Part shown: positions 19,226-30,946 of the stretch, piece by piece
How positions within the stretch are numbered: the stretch's first letter is position 1
Layout of the letters: every line of letters starts with the position of its first letter
Assembly (NCBI RefSeq): GCF_001661345.1
Contig: NW_017962916.1
Location: forward strand, 257,369 to 321,368
Length of the DNA stretch: 64,000 nt
Reading direction: 5' to 3'
Source: Ascoidea rubescens DSM 1968
Taxonomy: Eukaryota; Ascomycota; Saccharomycetes; Ascoideales; Ascoideaceae
The notes under the pieces: generated by a model
What the model was told of the DNA's origin: nothing
What the model saw: the letters and a program-made list of their open reading frames with translations, nothing else
The model's database searches: none
Position numbers and translations under genes: made by a program

Positions 19226-21253
19226 ATGTCTCAAGATCAGTCAAGGAACATCAACATTCCAAAGCCAAAGCCAAAGTTTTCTGTGGACTTCAGCGACAGT
19301 GCCTCTCTGAAATCTCTATCTCCTCCAATTCCTAGCAACTTCAGCATCAACACCTCAATTACAAACAACAACAGTCTCTACCAAAATCAAGAACGTTTGA
19401 TTTATCATGAAATTGAAAGAAGAAACTCCACCTCCTTCAACAACTCTTTGTACAATAACAGCCCTGCCAAATCAATCACAATACTAGATATCTCAACAAA
19501 CTCAAAATCAAACCTTTCTTCATCTTCCATATCCTCTTCAAATTCAAATCAAAACCAAAACCAAAACCAAAACCAAAACCAAATTCCTAGTTCAATTTCA
19601 ATTTCAAAAAATATCAACATGAACAATAATCTGACCATAAATGATAATACCTCCACCCACACAAACACCAACAACAACATAAGCAGCTTTCCCTCCAGCA
19701 TATCGTTGGCCAACAGTGCCTACATCAAATCTACCCCTGCCGATCCTCACACAACTAAAACTGATGTGGAGTCAATTGTCTCAGTTAGAAGAAGTTTTTC
19801 ATCAAAGTCCATCCAGAACTACTCTGACGATAATCTCAATGACACAACCTTCAACACTAACTCAAACACAATCAAAAACTCAAACTTGTCTGCCAACCTC
19901 TCCTACACTCTCACCAATGCCAGCTCCACCTTAAATAACAACAACCCAACTGTTGACTCCCACCACGACTCTCAAAGTGTCCACAGCACTTTTCGTGACA
20001 GAAACAAAACCATCACTCCCAAAGATGCTCTTCAATCCTTATCAAACTTGGCTTCAGACCTCAATGCCAACAGCCCAAACCCCAATTCTACCAACAAGAG
20101 GTACTCTTCTCTTAACAACGACCAGTCAAGCAGCAACAGCAACCTTGTCAACGTCGACTCAAATGAAACAACAAACAACATCCCAAACAATAACAACTCC
20201 ACCACCTTCTTCTCATCTGTATTCAGTGCCACTGCCTCCTCAATATCAACCACCTTTCAAAAAACATTCAAAAATAACAACAACAATACCAATCCCAATT
20301 CCAATGACAACGACAATGATTCCCAGCTTTCAATCAACGACTCTCAAAACCTATCTTCCCCCTTTAACCACCATAAAAGAGCTCCATCGGCTCCCATATT
20401 CCAATCCAATTACTCCATTACAAATGACACAAACGCTTTTGACTCAGATGGAATAACCGCTACTCCAAACATGCTCTCCTACCGTCGTGGTAGAAAAGTC
20501 TCCAACTCAATTCACTCTCCTTCCCAGCTAAAGCCCTCGAACGATTTCCTATCCTCTGCCCCAATGTTGCTTAAAGACTCCCAACAAAAGTCTTTACTAC
20601 AAAGACACAGCATTCCTGCTAACATCAACAGCAGTGATGGAAGTCTTAACAGCATCAACAACAGCAACAGTATCAATAACAACAATAACAATAACAATAA
20701 CAATAACGACATAAATGAACGCTACAACAAAAAACACTACATTGACGAAAAAGCTCTTTCCACAAAATATAGATTCGCCTCTCTAAAAAGAAACCAGGAA
20801 TTTCACGAAATTTTCAAATCAATCTCAACAGACGATAGATTGATCGACGATTTTTCTTGCGCCTTGAGCAGAGAAATCCTACTTCAAGGCAGAATATACA
20901 TTTCAAATAACAGCATCTGTTTCAATTCAAGACTACTAGGTTGGGTAACCAACTTGGTCATCTCCTTTGATGACGTTGTAGGCTTCGAAAAAACCTCAAC
21001 TGCTGGCCTATTTCCCAACGGAATAGCCATCCAAACAACTTTCTCAAAACATTATTTTGCTACCTTCATATCAAGAGATTCAAGTTACGAATTCTTTGAT
21101 ATCATCTGGAAAGCATACATGACAAATAAACTCATCAATGACGACTCTTCAAATGGTTCCAATGGGTCCAATAGTTCCTCGAACAATCTATTCACAAATA
21201 ATCAAAATTCTCAAAATATCAATAATAATGACACCACAACTACCACCACCACC

Positions 21254-21296
<43 letters not shown>

Positions 21297-22651
21297 CGAC
21301 AGATAATGAGCATGCCAACGACAACAATAACTTGGATCGATCCCTAACCTTGAGTAACAGTAGTAGCACCATTATAAGGCAGGCCTCAAACAATAGTGAA
21401 ATAGATCACAACGGTTCTTTATTACCAAATGGCAATACTACCTCTAACGATAAAAACAATAGCAATAAAAGACATAGTACCAACAATAGTCTTGACTCAA
21501 TTCAAAAGCAAATTCTAAGTGTTGACGATGAGTCTGATTTTGACGAAGAAGATGAAGAAGACGAAGAAGACGATGACGAGGATGATGCTGGCTATGATGA
21601 CGATGACGAGGATTCTTCAAGTAATGGAAACCATCATGATGACACATTTGACTTTGAGAGACACAGCAGATCTTCTATTTCTCTGCCTCTTGCTAATGGC
21701 TCCTTAACAGACTTACCCTTTTCAGGTCCTGTTATTCATCAACCAACTGAATTTTTTGTTAATTCTGATGATAATAATGAAATTATATTGAAAAAGGATG
21801 TCATATTAGATGCTCCACTAGGCTATATTGTTGATTTATCATTTGGTGAAACCGATATAACATTTCATAAAAATTTTTTAAAATCTCAAGACTCTTCTGA
21901 AATCACTGAGTATGGAAATTTTATATTGAACAAAGAAAAAAATAGAAAAGAAAGAAGCTATCAATATTTAAAAGCATTGAATTTTGCTATTGGCCCCAAA
22001 TCAACTCAAGTTAAAGCTATCGAGTATATTAACAACTTTGACTTGAATCAGAACTGCGATATCATTCTAAAAGTCATGACGCCCGATGTTCCAAGTGGTG
22101 GTGTATTTGACGTTGATACAAGATATCAATTTGCTTGGGCTGAAAATAACAAGACAAAATTGGCAATTTCTTATAAAATTAATTGGTCTGGTCGTAGCTG
22201 GATAAAAAGTATGATTGAGAAAAGTACTCTAAGTGGCCAACAAAAAGCTGCAGATGATTTCACTGAAATGTTACAAACAGATATTAAACAAAATTCAGCC
22301 AAAATAAAAGAATATTACAGTAGAGGTAAATTACTCAATGAACCTGCTGATAATGTCACCAAAAAGAAGACTAAGAGAAAACCTTCCAAAAAATCGTCAG
22401 TCAACTCACTTAAAAAGCAAATGGAAGCTAAATACAAAGAAGCTAAAGAAAAGGAAATACAAGAAATTAAGAATAAATTCAACAAAGAACCAAGAACATT
22501 TAATTTATTATCTATATTTTTTGTATTATTTTTCATGATTTTGATTTTATTTTTCATTCAATATCAATTTCTTCAAATGATACAATTACAAAATCAACTT
22601 TTAGTCAGACTAGAACTGAAATTGGATAATATAGGAACCCTCAAAACCTAA
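19226..22651 (+). CDS. Membrane-contact-site sterol-transfer protein (LAM/Ltc family)
   Basis: An 1141-residue protein. A very long Ser/Asn-rich, presumably disordered N-terminus (1-510) includes several poly-Asn runs. A GRAM/PH-like domain follows (about 515-630), then an Asn- and Asp/Glu-rich linker. One VASt/StART-like domain lies at about 835-1020, then a Lys-rich stretch and a single hydrophobic segment near 1095-1118. This is the layout of Lam proteins, which sit in the ER membrane at contacts with plasma membrane, vacuole or mitochondria and move sterols. A single StART-like domain matches Lam5/Lam6 (Ltc1) better than Ysp2/Lam4, which have two. The start is the first ATG, followed by a plausible cytosolic N-terminus. 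Confidence 0.88.
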
Positions 22652-23411
22652 TTATAAGAACTAGTTATAATTAATCTTCAATTGTATTAGTTTTAAAAGT
22701 CACTATTGCTTTCTGATTTTTTGATAATTGTTATTACTTTTATTTTTATTATAATTTTTATTATAATTTTGATTATGTCGTTTTTGTTTAATCATCACAT
22801 TTTTTTTTGGCAAGTTTTGTTTCAATAATTTAGATATTTTTTTCATCATGTTTCATCAATTGTTATCATTTATTTATTATTTTGTTTATTATTTTGTTTT
22901 TCCTTTCGTTTTTTTGTTATTCTTTTATTCTTTTATTTTATTTTATTTTATTTTCTTTTATTTTATTTTATTTTATTTTTTTTTTTTTTTTGATTATAAT
23001 ATTCTTTGTTCCTTATGAAAAACTGATAAATGCATGCTCAACTAAAAATTACACGAAATTCTGGATTGTTTTACAACCAGGATCTCAAGTCTTTAATCTG
23101 TAAATCTTTATCATTTTTAGTAGTAATTTGGAGAGGAAATCTTTTGAGCGGGCGAATGATATGTAAAATTGAAGTAGTTATTGTTATTTATTTATTTTTT
23201 AGTATAGATTTAAATACTTTAACTTTATATGTAAATGATAATTGATAAAATTTAGAGTAGATAACAAAAATTTATAATATAGAGTAGAAATTGACAAAAG
23301 ATAACAAGAAATGAAACTAAATTGAAAGAAATTGAATTAAATTAAATGGAATTCAATAATACTGAATAAAAAACAAGAAAAAACAAAGTTAAAAGTCATG
23401 AAAATTGCTAA
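22652..23411. other. Convergent intergenic LAM / VPS62
   Basis: 760 bp, very AT-rich, with T-rich and TTTTA-repeat tracts (22920-22992) suited to 3' processing. No gene or RNA was recognised. Confidence 0.55.
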
Positions 23412-24932
23412 TTAGCCCCAGAAATAATCAATAAAGTAACACAACCATCCTCCATAACTAACATAAGTTAAAATAAACCTGAAAAAATCATTTTGAATTT
23501 TATTATTTAAAACTCTACAGTTTGCTGCTCCTTCACTTTCAACACCATCGCCCATTTTGATGTAGGTGTTTATTTTGCAGCCATTCCAAAAGTTCCACCA
23601 TTTAAATCTTTGACATGTTATTGTTCTGATCAAATTTTTATTCAAGGGACCTCTTGGACCATCAATGTATTTCCATTCCCAGGGAGACCAAACCTGTCTA
23701 CTATCGCTTGGTGGGATCTTTTTATCACCCCAATGGCCTCTGAATTTCAACCAATCACCATAGGTTGACTCAGGATAGTGGGAACCATTTTGAGGAGTTA
23801 GATTGTCATTAGAATCATATGTGTAGCCCAAGAAGTTTAATGAAGGATCCCATAATGGGCCTCTGTCAGTAAAGTCACTCAATATGGAATAAGGAATGTC
23901 GTGAGCATGCTGGCCCACAGAAGCGTAATTGGCATGGGTGCCTCTTGCGCTGAAGATGATAGGTCTTTTATTTCTTGGATCGTAGGTTTTATTTTCCTTT
24001 TGACGTCTTCTGTTTTTTTGCAATTTGTTTGGATAATGGTTAAATTTTTCAATAGCATTGAATATGTAACCATCGCCACCACCATGAGAAGACATCCATA
24101 ATAGCATTGGCTTTTTGTTGTAAAAACGAACCAAAGAGTGTTCCCAATCACCAACATGATTACCATAGGGACCATGGCCCATTACAAAAGGACCCAAGTT
24201 GAAACTATAGAAATAAAACCAAAACGAGTCTAACCATCCATTGCCTTTATCTACTACTATTAGTATAGCAGGGGCATTTTTGATCAAGCCAGTTTCTAAC
24301 GATGGTTTGTTTTTCAAGCCAGTTAGCCACTTTGGATCTTTACTGAAATCTTCATTGGAAGTTAAATAGACCTCTTCGACTTGGGATAATTTTGCGTAAT
24401 TCGCCAACTCTTTCAACGTCAATGGGCTTCCGTTTAGTTTATCGTGGTCTGTTAGGTTTGTGCCATTGAAAAACGTTAAATGGAAGTTCGAAACAAACTC
24501 ATTAACATCGTAGGGAAGGTATCTCTCTTCTGAGTATAAATGAACAAATGGACAATACTCTAGCACATAGCTCGGAATTTCGCCAGGTTTGATTGTTCTT
24601 TGAGTTGCGTTTGGACTTGACAATATAGGGGGCAATTTGGAATAACGAAATTTATTCTTGGTGTTATAATTATTACCTTGGTCCCGGTTCTCGTCCTCGT
24701 CGTCATTCTTGTTTTGTAATAGTTGGTTTTGAAGATGAACTTGGTTCATGTCAATGCCCTCAAAGGGATCAGTATTAAACAAATTCAAATTGGGATTGAA
24801 GACACTGGCTTTCATGTCCTCAGACGACGCAGCTCTTCTCTTGACTAGAGGAGAAGCCCCAGCCAACATGAGCTGCAAGCCCCATAGAAAGAAAAATCCC
24901 AAATGCAATAGCAGCAGTGTCGAAAACAACAT
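23412..24932 (-). CDS. VPS62: Vps62-family protein, secreted or lumenal
   Basis: 506 residues starting at the ATG at 24932 (the frame is open five codons further from a TTG). The first 25 residues are a strong hydrophobic signal sequence or anchor. From about 115 it carries the Vps62 domain: YCPFVHLYSEERYLPYD, then GPYGNHVGDWEH, SHGGGDGYIF, FSARGTHANYAS and GPLWDPSLN. These blocks are shared with S. cerevisiae Vps62 and Tda6. VPS62 was named for a role in cytoplasm-to-vacuole trafficking, but its biochemistry is unknown. Several N-x-T sites are present. The C-terminal hydrophobic segment may be an anchor. Confidence 0.87.
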   Translation of the reverse strand: MLFSTLLLLHLGFFFLWGLQLMLAGASPLVKRRAASSEDMKASVFNPNLNLFNTDPFEGIDMNQVHLQNQLLQNKNDDEDENRDQGNNYNTKNKFRYSKLPPILSSPNATQRTIKPGEIPSYVLEYCPFVHLYSEERYLPYDVNEFVSNFHLTFFNGTNLTDHDKLNGSPLTLKELANYAKLSQVEEVYLTSNEDFSKDPKWLTGLKNKPSLETGLIKNAPAILIVVDKGNGWLDSFWFYFYSFNLGPFVMGHGPYGNHVGDWEHSLVRFYNKKPMLLWMSSHGGGDGYIFNAIEKFNHYPNKLQKNRRRQKENKTYDPRNKRPIIFSARGTHANYASVGQHAHDIPYSILSDFTDRGPLWDPSLNFLGYTYDSNDNLTPQNGSHYPESTYGDWLKFRGHWGDKKIPPSDSRQVWSPWEWKYIDGPRGPLNKNLIRTITCQRFKWWNFWNGCKINTYIKMGDGVESEGAANCRVLNNKIQNDFFRFILTYVSYGGWLCYFIDYFWG

Positions 24933-25449
24933 CTCTAGATCAGACAAAGGCAGCAGTTATAACCATCTAGCAGTCTGGGTTACAACCAAAGTGATAACAA
25001 AAAGGGCACAGTCCAAGCTGAGAAGAACAGTCTTATATCTGTGGAGTGGTTCCCCATCTCCCAGCACTATCATAGCAATGATCTCAACCTCGTTTACTCT
25101 GCTCGGATGATGACCTCGGATAGTGACGCTTGTCCCGGATATGCAGTATCACGTGCAGAAACAGAAATGCTTTGTTTCAGCGGGGGCGTTGGCTAACATG
25201 TGTGTCATCTGGATACACTACTTCTGGAGGGAGTATTTCTCAGCACTGACTCAGCATCCTGCCTCTGTTACCCGGCTGGGACTTTTCACTGATCTGAACA
25301 ACACAACAATCAGCAAAGGAACCATCTTCAGATAGGTATCATCCAGCTGAAGTATTAATTGGTATTAATAGGGCTGAATCTCTCCATCTCCACCTCCATC
25401 TTCATCTCCATTTGCATTTGCATTTGCTTACTCTCTGTGCTTTCTTATA
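24933..25449. promoter_or_regulatory. Divergent promoter VPS62 / SEC23
   Basis: 517 bp of raised GC with a CACGTG hexamer at 25150-25155. Short frames here (24748-25110, 25123-25335) are not convincing as genes. Confidence 0.45.
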
Positions 25450-27812
25450 ATGGTATGTCAATTGATTTGATTTTGGTGGCTTTTTCGATGACCATCGCAA
25501 TCTAATTCTACTGCTCTGCTAGGCCTAATTCATGAGTTATTTACTAATTTTCGTTTGTTAACTTTTTTGCTGTTTAGGATTTCGAAACTGCTGAAGATAT
25601 TGATGGGGTTCGTTTTTCATGGAACACTTTTCCTCCCACAAGAGTTGAGGCAAACAGAACTGTTGTGCCCATTGGTTGTCTTTACACTCCCTTGAAACAA
25701 AGAGAAGACTTGCCTGTAGTTAATTATGATCCAATTAGGTGTCATTGTGGTGCCATTTTAAGTCCTTCATGTCAGATCGATTTAAGACCCAAGACTTGGA
25801 TTTGTCCATTTTGTGTTCGTATAAACCCCTTACCAAGCCATTATCACAATTTATCTCCTCTGTTTGTCCCAAACGAATTAAACAACCAGTCCACTACTAT
25901 TGAATACATCACCAAAAGAAAATTATACACTCCTCCTGTTTTCCTTTTCTTAATTGATTTATGTCAAGATGATGATAATTTAGAAGCATTAAAGGAAACT
26001 TTGATTCTTTCTTTAAATCTTTTACCTCCAAATGCTCTTGTTGGTTTGATAACCTTTGGTGCCATGGTCCAAGTGCATGATCTAGCCTACCAAACATGTC
26101 CCAAAACTTACATATTTAGAGGTGACAAAGACTATCCTGTAAACCAACTTCTATCAATGCTAGCCTTGAACAATTCCCAACCAAATCAAAATACAAAATT
26201 ATTAAGATTTTTTTGTCCCGTTGAAAAAATTGAGTACCAATTAACCAATATTTTGGAATCTTTGCAAAAGGACCCCTGGCCTGTTAAATCCGACAGAAGA
26301 CCTATCAGAGCTACTGGTGCTGCCTTATCAATTGCAGCAAATATTTTGGAATCCTCATTTGCTAGCTTTGGTGCCAGAATCATGTTGTTCAGTGCAGGCC
26401 CTGGAACCCTTAACCCTGGTTTAATAGTAGGTCAGGAACTAAGAGAACCAATTAGATCACATAGTGATATCGATAAGGATTCCGCAAAACATTTCAAAAA
26501 AGCCACTAAATTTTACGAAGCTTTAGCTGAAAAAATTGCTAGTAACTCACATGTTGTTGATATCTTTGCAGGTTGTTACGATCAAATTGGTATGTCCGAA
26601 ATGAAAAGTTTGCCAACCTTAACTGGCGGTGTTCTTCTATTATCTGATGCTTTTACAACTGCAATCTTCAAACAATCTTTTTTGAGATTGTTCAACAAAG
26701 ACGATGATGGTTTCTTGTCAATGGGCTTTGCTGCTCAATTTGAGGTGAAAACATCTAGAGAATTAAAAATTAGTGGTTTAATTGGTCATGCCACTTCCTT
26801 GAAAAAGACCGGTACCAACATCGCTGATACTGAAATCGGTATTGGTGGCACCAACACATGGAGAATGTGTTCAATTACTCCAAACCATTCTTATGCTCTT
26901 TTTTTTGAAATTTCTAATGTAAACCCTTCAAATGGTGCTCAAAATTCTTTCATTCAATTCATCACAAGTTACCAACACTCCTCTGGTACTTTTAGAATAA
27001 GGGTCACCACATTGCAAAAACCTTTAGCTGGCTTGAATGAGCTAGTTGTAAAGAATTCTTTTGACCAAGAAGCTGCTGCCGTCTTAATGTCAAGAATTGC
27101 AGTATTCAAAGCCGAACAGGATGATGGCGCTGATGTTCTTAGGTGGATTGATAGAATGTTAATTAGAGTTTGTCAAAAATTTGCCGATTATGATAAAGAT
27201 TCACCTGATAGTTTTAGGCTAACTCCAAATTTTACTCTTTATCCTCAATTTATGTTTTACTTGAGAAGATCACAATTTCTACAAGTTTTTAATAATTCTC
27301 CAGATGAAACTGCATTTTACAGACACGTATTAACAAGAGAAGATACTGTCAATTCATTAATTATGATTCAACCAACATTAACCTCATTTACGTTAGAAAA
27401 CGAACCTGAACCAGTATTATTAGATTCAGTTTCAATTAAAGCTGACAGAATTCTTTTATTAGATACCTTTTTTCATATTTTAATTTATCACGGTGAAACT
27501 ATAGCAGCTTGGAGAAAATTGGGCTATCAAGATCTACCTGAATATGAATCATTTAAGGAATTTTTAGAAGAACCTAAAAAAGAAGCAGCCGAATTATTAG
27601 TTGAAAGATTCCCATTACCTAGATTTATTGATACCGAAGAAGGTGGATCACAAGCCAGATTTTTATATTCTAAATTGAATCCTTCAAATACATATCAATC
27701 ACAAGAACCTTATGGGGCAGATTCTGGTATTGCTGTGGTTTTAACGGACGATGTGAGTTTACAAACATTTATGAACCATTTACAAAAACTAGCTGTTTCT
27801 CCTACATCATAA
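25450..27812 (+). CDS. SEC23: COPII coat GTPase activator Sec23 (intron after ATG)
   Basis: Sec23 forms the inner COPII coat with Sec24, binds cargo and activates the GTPase Sar1 at ER exit sites. The protein is spliced: exon 1 is just the ATG at 25450-25452, and exon 2 runs 25578-27812, giving 745 residues. Joined, it begins [20 protein letters not shown], the conserved Sec23 start, which only this splicing supplies. The zinc finger CHCGAIL...CPFC (Cys pairs near 60-83), a trunk region, a beta-sandwich, a helical region and the C-terminal gelsolin-like domain (from about 630) are all present. S. cerevisiae Sec23 is 768 residues. Without the intron, translation would have to begin at a non-ATG codon. 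Confidence 0.95.
25453..25577 (+). other. SEC23: Spliceosomal intron of SEC23
   Basis: A 125-bp intron. The donor GTATGT is at 25453-25458, a TACTAAT branch-like box is at 25542-25548, and the acceptor TAG ends at 25577, 29 bases after the branch box. It interrupts the gene between codon 1 (ATG) and codon 2 (GAT). It is the only clear protein-gene intron in the window. Confidence 0.9.
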
Positions 27813-28382
27813 GTTTTTGTTTAGAATTTTCAATTTTTTGTTTGCTTTAATTTTGTTTCCCTTTATTTATTTACCTATTTACCTATTTTTTGATTATTTA
27901 TTTATTTATTTATTTATATATTTATTTATTTATTTATTGCATGTCTTTGTAATAGTCTTTACTTTCAAAAATCAACGTATTTATATTGTCATTCTTCTGG
28001 TTGCTTTTATATACCTTTCAATAGTTTTTGGTTGATTGAGCCGATCACTTTTGTTTTTGTTGGTTAAGACTGGTTCCGAATATCGATTTACTTTCTTTTT
28101 TTTTATATATCTTTTTAGGTTTATATCTGATATCGAATGCATTTACAATAGTATTGTTTTGAACTGGGTAACGATGATCCTTTTTATTATAATTGTATAT
28201 GTAAAAAGATAAAGGCATAACTCTAAAGGTGGAATTAAAAAGAACAAAAAAAAACAAAAAAAAAGAAGGAACAAAAAAAAAGAAGGAACAAAGAAAGACA
28301 AAGAAAACATTTCAAATTGAAAAAAAGGTATTTTTTTGAGGATTAAATCTCATAAGTCTGATAAGTGGGATGTAGGATTAAG
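27813..28382. other. Convergent intergenic SEC23 / aminotransferase
   Basis: 570 bp, AT-rich. It holds a TTTA tandem run at about 27894-27940 and A-rich GAACAAAAAAAAA-type repeats near 28240-28300. No gene was recognised. Confidence 0.55.
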
Positions 28383-29759
28383 TTATAACCCAAGTTCTTT
28401 TTCCAATTCATCACAGGCTTGAACAAAAACAGAAACAATTTTGTCAATTTCTTCTTTGGTTACAGTATATGCTGGAGAAAACATCATATGGTCTCCCTTT
28501 TTGCCATCGACAGTACCATCTAAACCTAGGATTTGCATACCATCTTTGTAGCAAATGTCAGCTAATCTGTGTCCTAAGTTTAATTTTGGATCAAATGGTT
28601 CTTTTGTGGCCTTGTCTTTGATCAATTCAACACCTTGGAAAGTGCCAACCCCTCTGATATCGCCAATTATTTTTGAGTCCTTTAATTTTTCCTTTAAGGA
28701 AGCGTTGAGGTAGTCGCCCATTTTTTTGGAGTTTTCGATCAAGTTGTTTTCAAAGATTTTCTTTTGCACAGCCAAAGTGACTTTACAGTTGAATGAATGA
28801 GATTGATAAGTGTGAGCAGATGGCATTACACCAGAACCGTTGACAAAAACGTCTCTGACAGCTGGAGAAACCAAAACGCCAGCAATTGTGACATAACCTG
28901 ACCCTAAAGTCTTGCCAATAGTTTGAATGTCAGGACCTTTGTTTAGAGGCAAGAATTGTTCCCAAGCATGGTAGGTACCTGCTCTGCCCATACCACACAT
29001 AACTTCATCCAAAACGAATAAAGCGCCATATTTGTGGCAGATGTCTCTAATACCTTCTAAATAGCCTGGAACAGGAGTTGCACAGCCTAAACTTGAGCCA
29101 GAGACAGTTTCACAGATAAAGGCGCCAATTGTGTCGGGACCAGCAGATATAAAAGTGTCTTCGACTTCTTTGACTAGTCTGTCTTTATATTGTTCAAGGG
29201 ATTCATCAGGTTTTCTCTTTTGGTATTCGTAGCATTCGGAGACTTTTAGACATTGTTCTGCTGGAAGGCTAACTGGTTTATAGTTGTAAAATCTGTTTGA
29301 GTCAGCAATTGAGATTGAGCCGATTGTAAAACCGTGGTAACTTTGGTTTCTTGAGATAAATCTGGATCTTTGTGGTTGACCATTTTCGATGTGGTATTGG
29401 TATACAAGTCTTAGCATATTCTCGTTGGCTTCGGAACCAGAACCAACAAAGACAGCGGCAGCAAAGGTATCCTTTGGAGAATGAGTGACGATAAATTGAG
29501 CTAGATCTTCAGCGTTGTGGTTTTCAGTTGTTAGAGGGAAAGAGTAGGCACATTCTTCAGCAGCATCTTTCATCGCTTGGACGATGTCTGGGTCGCCATG
29601 ACCTAAAGAACCAACAGAAGCCGAAGTGTTACCATCGATAATTTCTCTGACTTCGTGGGTAACAGGGTCTTCAACAGTCAAGTAAATACCCCTACCACCA
29701 AGAACGAAAGGTTGGTTTTCAGCAATGACTGATTGGAAAAGATAAGATTTTTGAGCCAT
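28383..29759 (-). CDS. Class III (omega-type) PLP aminotransferase
   Basis: A 458-residue fold-type I, class III aminotransferase. The PLP phosphate-binding loop GSGSEANE is at 106-113, Asp251 is in the DEVMCGMGR motif, and the Schiff-base Lys is Lys283 in TIGKTLGSGY. The family moves amino groups from omega-amino acids, diamines or related amines to a keto acid. It is not obviously Uga1 (GABA), Car2 (ornithine) or Arg8, nor Bio3, and I cannot name the substrate. The N-terminus lacks a clear targeting peptide and the C-terminus is not PTS1, so it is probably cytosolic. It resembles widespread fungal and bacterial class III enzymes. Confidence 0.88.
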   Translation of the reverse strand: MAQKSYLFQSVIAENQPFVLGGRGIYLTVEDPVTHEVREIIDGNTSASVGSLGHGDPDIVQAMKDAAEECAYSFPLTTENHNAEDLAQFIVTHSPKDTFAAAVFVGSGSEANENMLRLVYQYHIENGQPQRSRFISRNQSYHGFTIGSISIADSNRFYNYKPVSLPAEQCLKVSECYEYQKRKPDESLEQYKDRLVKEVEDTFISAGPDTIGAFICETVSGSSLGCATPVPGYLEGIRDICHKYGALFVLDEVMCGMGRAGTYHAWEQFLPLNKGPDIQTIGKTLGSGYVTIAGVLVSPAVRDVFVNGSGVMPSAHTYQSHSFNCKVTLAVQKKIFENNLIENSKKMGDYLNASLKEKLKDSKIIGDIRGVGTFQGVELIKDKATKEPFDPKLNLGHRLADICYKDGMQILGLDGTVDGKKGDHMMFSPAYTVTKEEIDKIVSVFVQACDELEKELGL

Positions 29760-30741
29760 TTTTAAAGATTTGAAAGGAGCAGTATGTTGCTAGTAAGGTT
29801 GAAAAGGGTTAATTGAATTAGCAGTCAATTGAAGTGAGGATAAAGAGAAGAAAAGAAAAGAAGGGAATGGAAATGGAGGTGGAAATAAAACCGAAGAAAA
29901 GCTGAAATATTTATACGGACTGTGATTAGATATGATTTGGGATATAGACACAAACGAGTAAAAATAAGGAGTTGCACTCATTAGCAGAATTGATTCATGT
30001 CAAGCTAGCCCAGAGGAAACAGCTCCATAATACAAGCATTGATCTGATATTGGTCAAGGCAATCACAAAAATAAAGGTGGACCAGTCTGGTTAAGCTACT
30101 ATCTTGTTCTCCAGATTAGCAGCTATAACTATTCCCAAAGTAAAGATAACCCTAACTCTAAAGGTATGCACATAGCAGACTTTGAAACTCTCTGTAGCAC
30201 CTCTGGGACTTTGGCATTATATCTTCTGTCTCCAAAAGAAGAGGTTTAAAAGAAGTTCAAAAGAAGTTAGTAGAATACCTCCAAGGGGTACTTCCCGATT
30301 TGGCAAGTGATTGATCTAGAGCTGAAGACGCCGTTTTGGGAAGTAGCCGTCGCTGGGCTTCAAGCCCAATGAGGAACTGCTGGAAAAGCAACAGAGGAAG
30401 CAACAGAAGAAACAACAGGAGATAAATGCTCTTGATATACTCCCAGTAACGACAATTGGCGCCAAAGACTACCAGTTCCATTTTTCGATTACTGCAGTGT
30501 CCAGATTTTGCTGCTTGCTGGTCCATCCTGCTTGTTTGGGCAAAATAGGCCTCGATACAATAACAGCATACACACACGAGTAAATTACTTTCGAGAGGTT
30601 AAATCCTCGTTCTTGATATCTTGCTTTAAAAACACATTCGCTTGGTGTTTTGCTTTGCTTTCGCTTTTTTTTCGTCTCATCCTTTTGATCCTTTTGATCT
30701 TTTTCTTTCTTCTCATTCTCTTCCTCTTCCTCCTCCTCTTT
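29760..30741. other. Long intergenic between aminotransferase and ADI1 promoter
   Basis: About 980 bp between two divergent starts. It has purine-rich (29830-29900) and pyrimidine-rich (30640-30740) strands and a few 90-106-codon frames of low complexity. I see no supported gene. It is best read as a long divergent regulatory region. Confidence 0.45.
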
Positions 30742-30763
30742 CCACAGCTGTGGCATGCACGTG
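30742..30763. promoter_or_regulatory. Met31/32-like plus Cbf1-like module upstream of ADI1
   Basis: A 12-bp palindrome at 30742-30753 carries CTGTGG, the core of Met31/Met32 sites, on both strands. Four bases later lies CACGTG (30758-30763), the Cbf1 site. The pair is about 185 bp before the ADI1 start. In S. cerevisiae this combination recruits Met4 to sulfur-assimilation and methionine genes. ADI1 works in methionine salvage, so the match is functionally coherent. Binding is inferred. Confidence 0.55.
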
Positions 30764-30946
30764 AGTTCCGTCTCATTCCGGCCCGATGAGCTGCTGAGAA
30801 ATGACTTTTTGCTATTCTCCTTCCATACTTTTTTCTATCCTTTTTTTTTACCAACAACAGGTATAAATATCTAGCAGTTGATACTGATTTTCTCTGCGCC
30901 TGCACTTGTTTCTGCTATTGTTTGACTTGTTTCACTGCTCACCACA

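Noticed and set aside
23412-24175. Frames inside VPS62 on either strand
   Set aside because: Shadows of a clearly conserved coding sequence.
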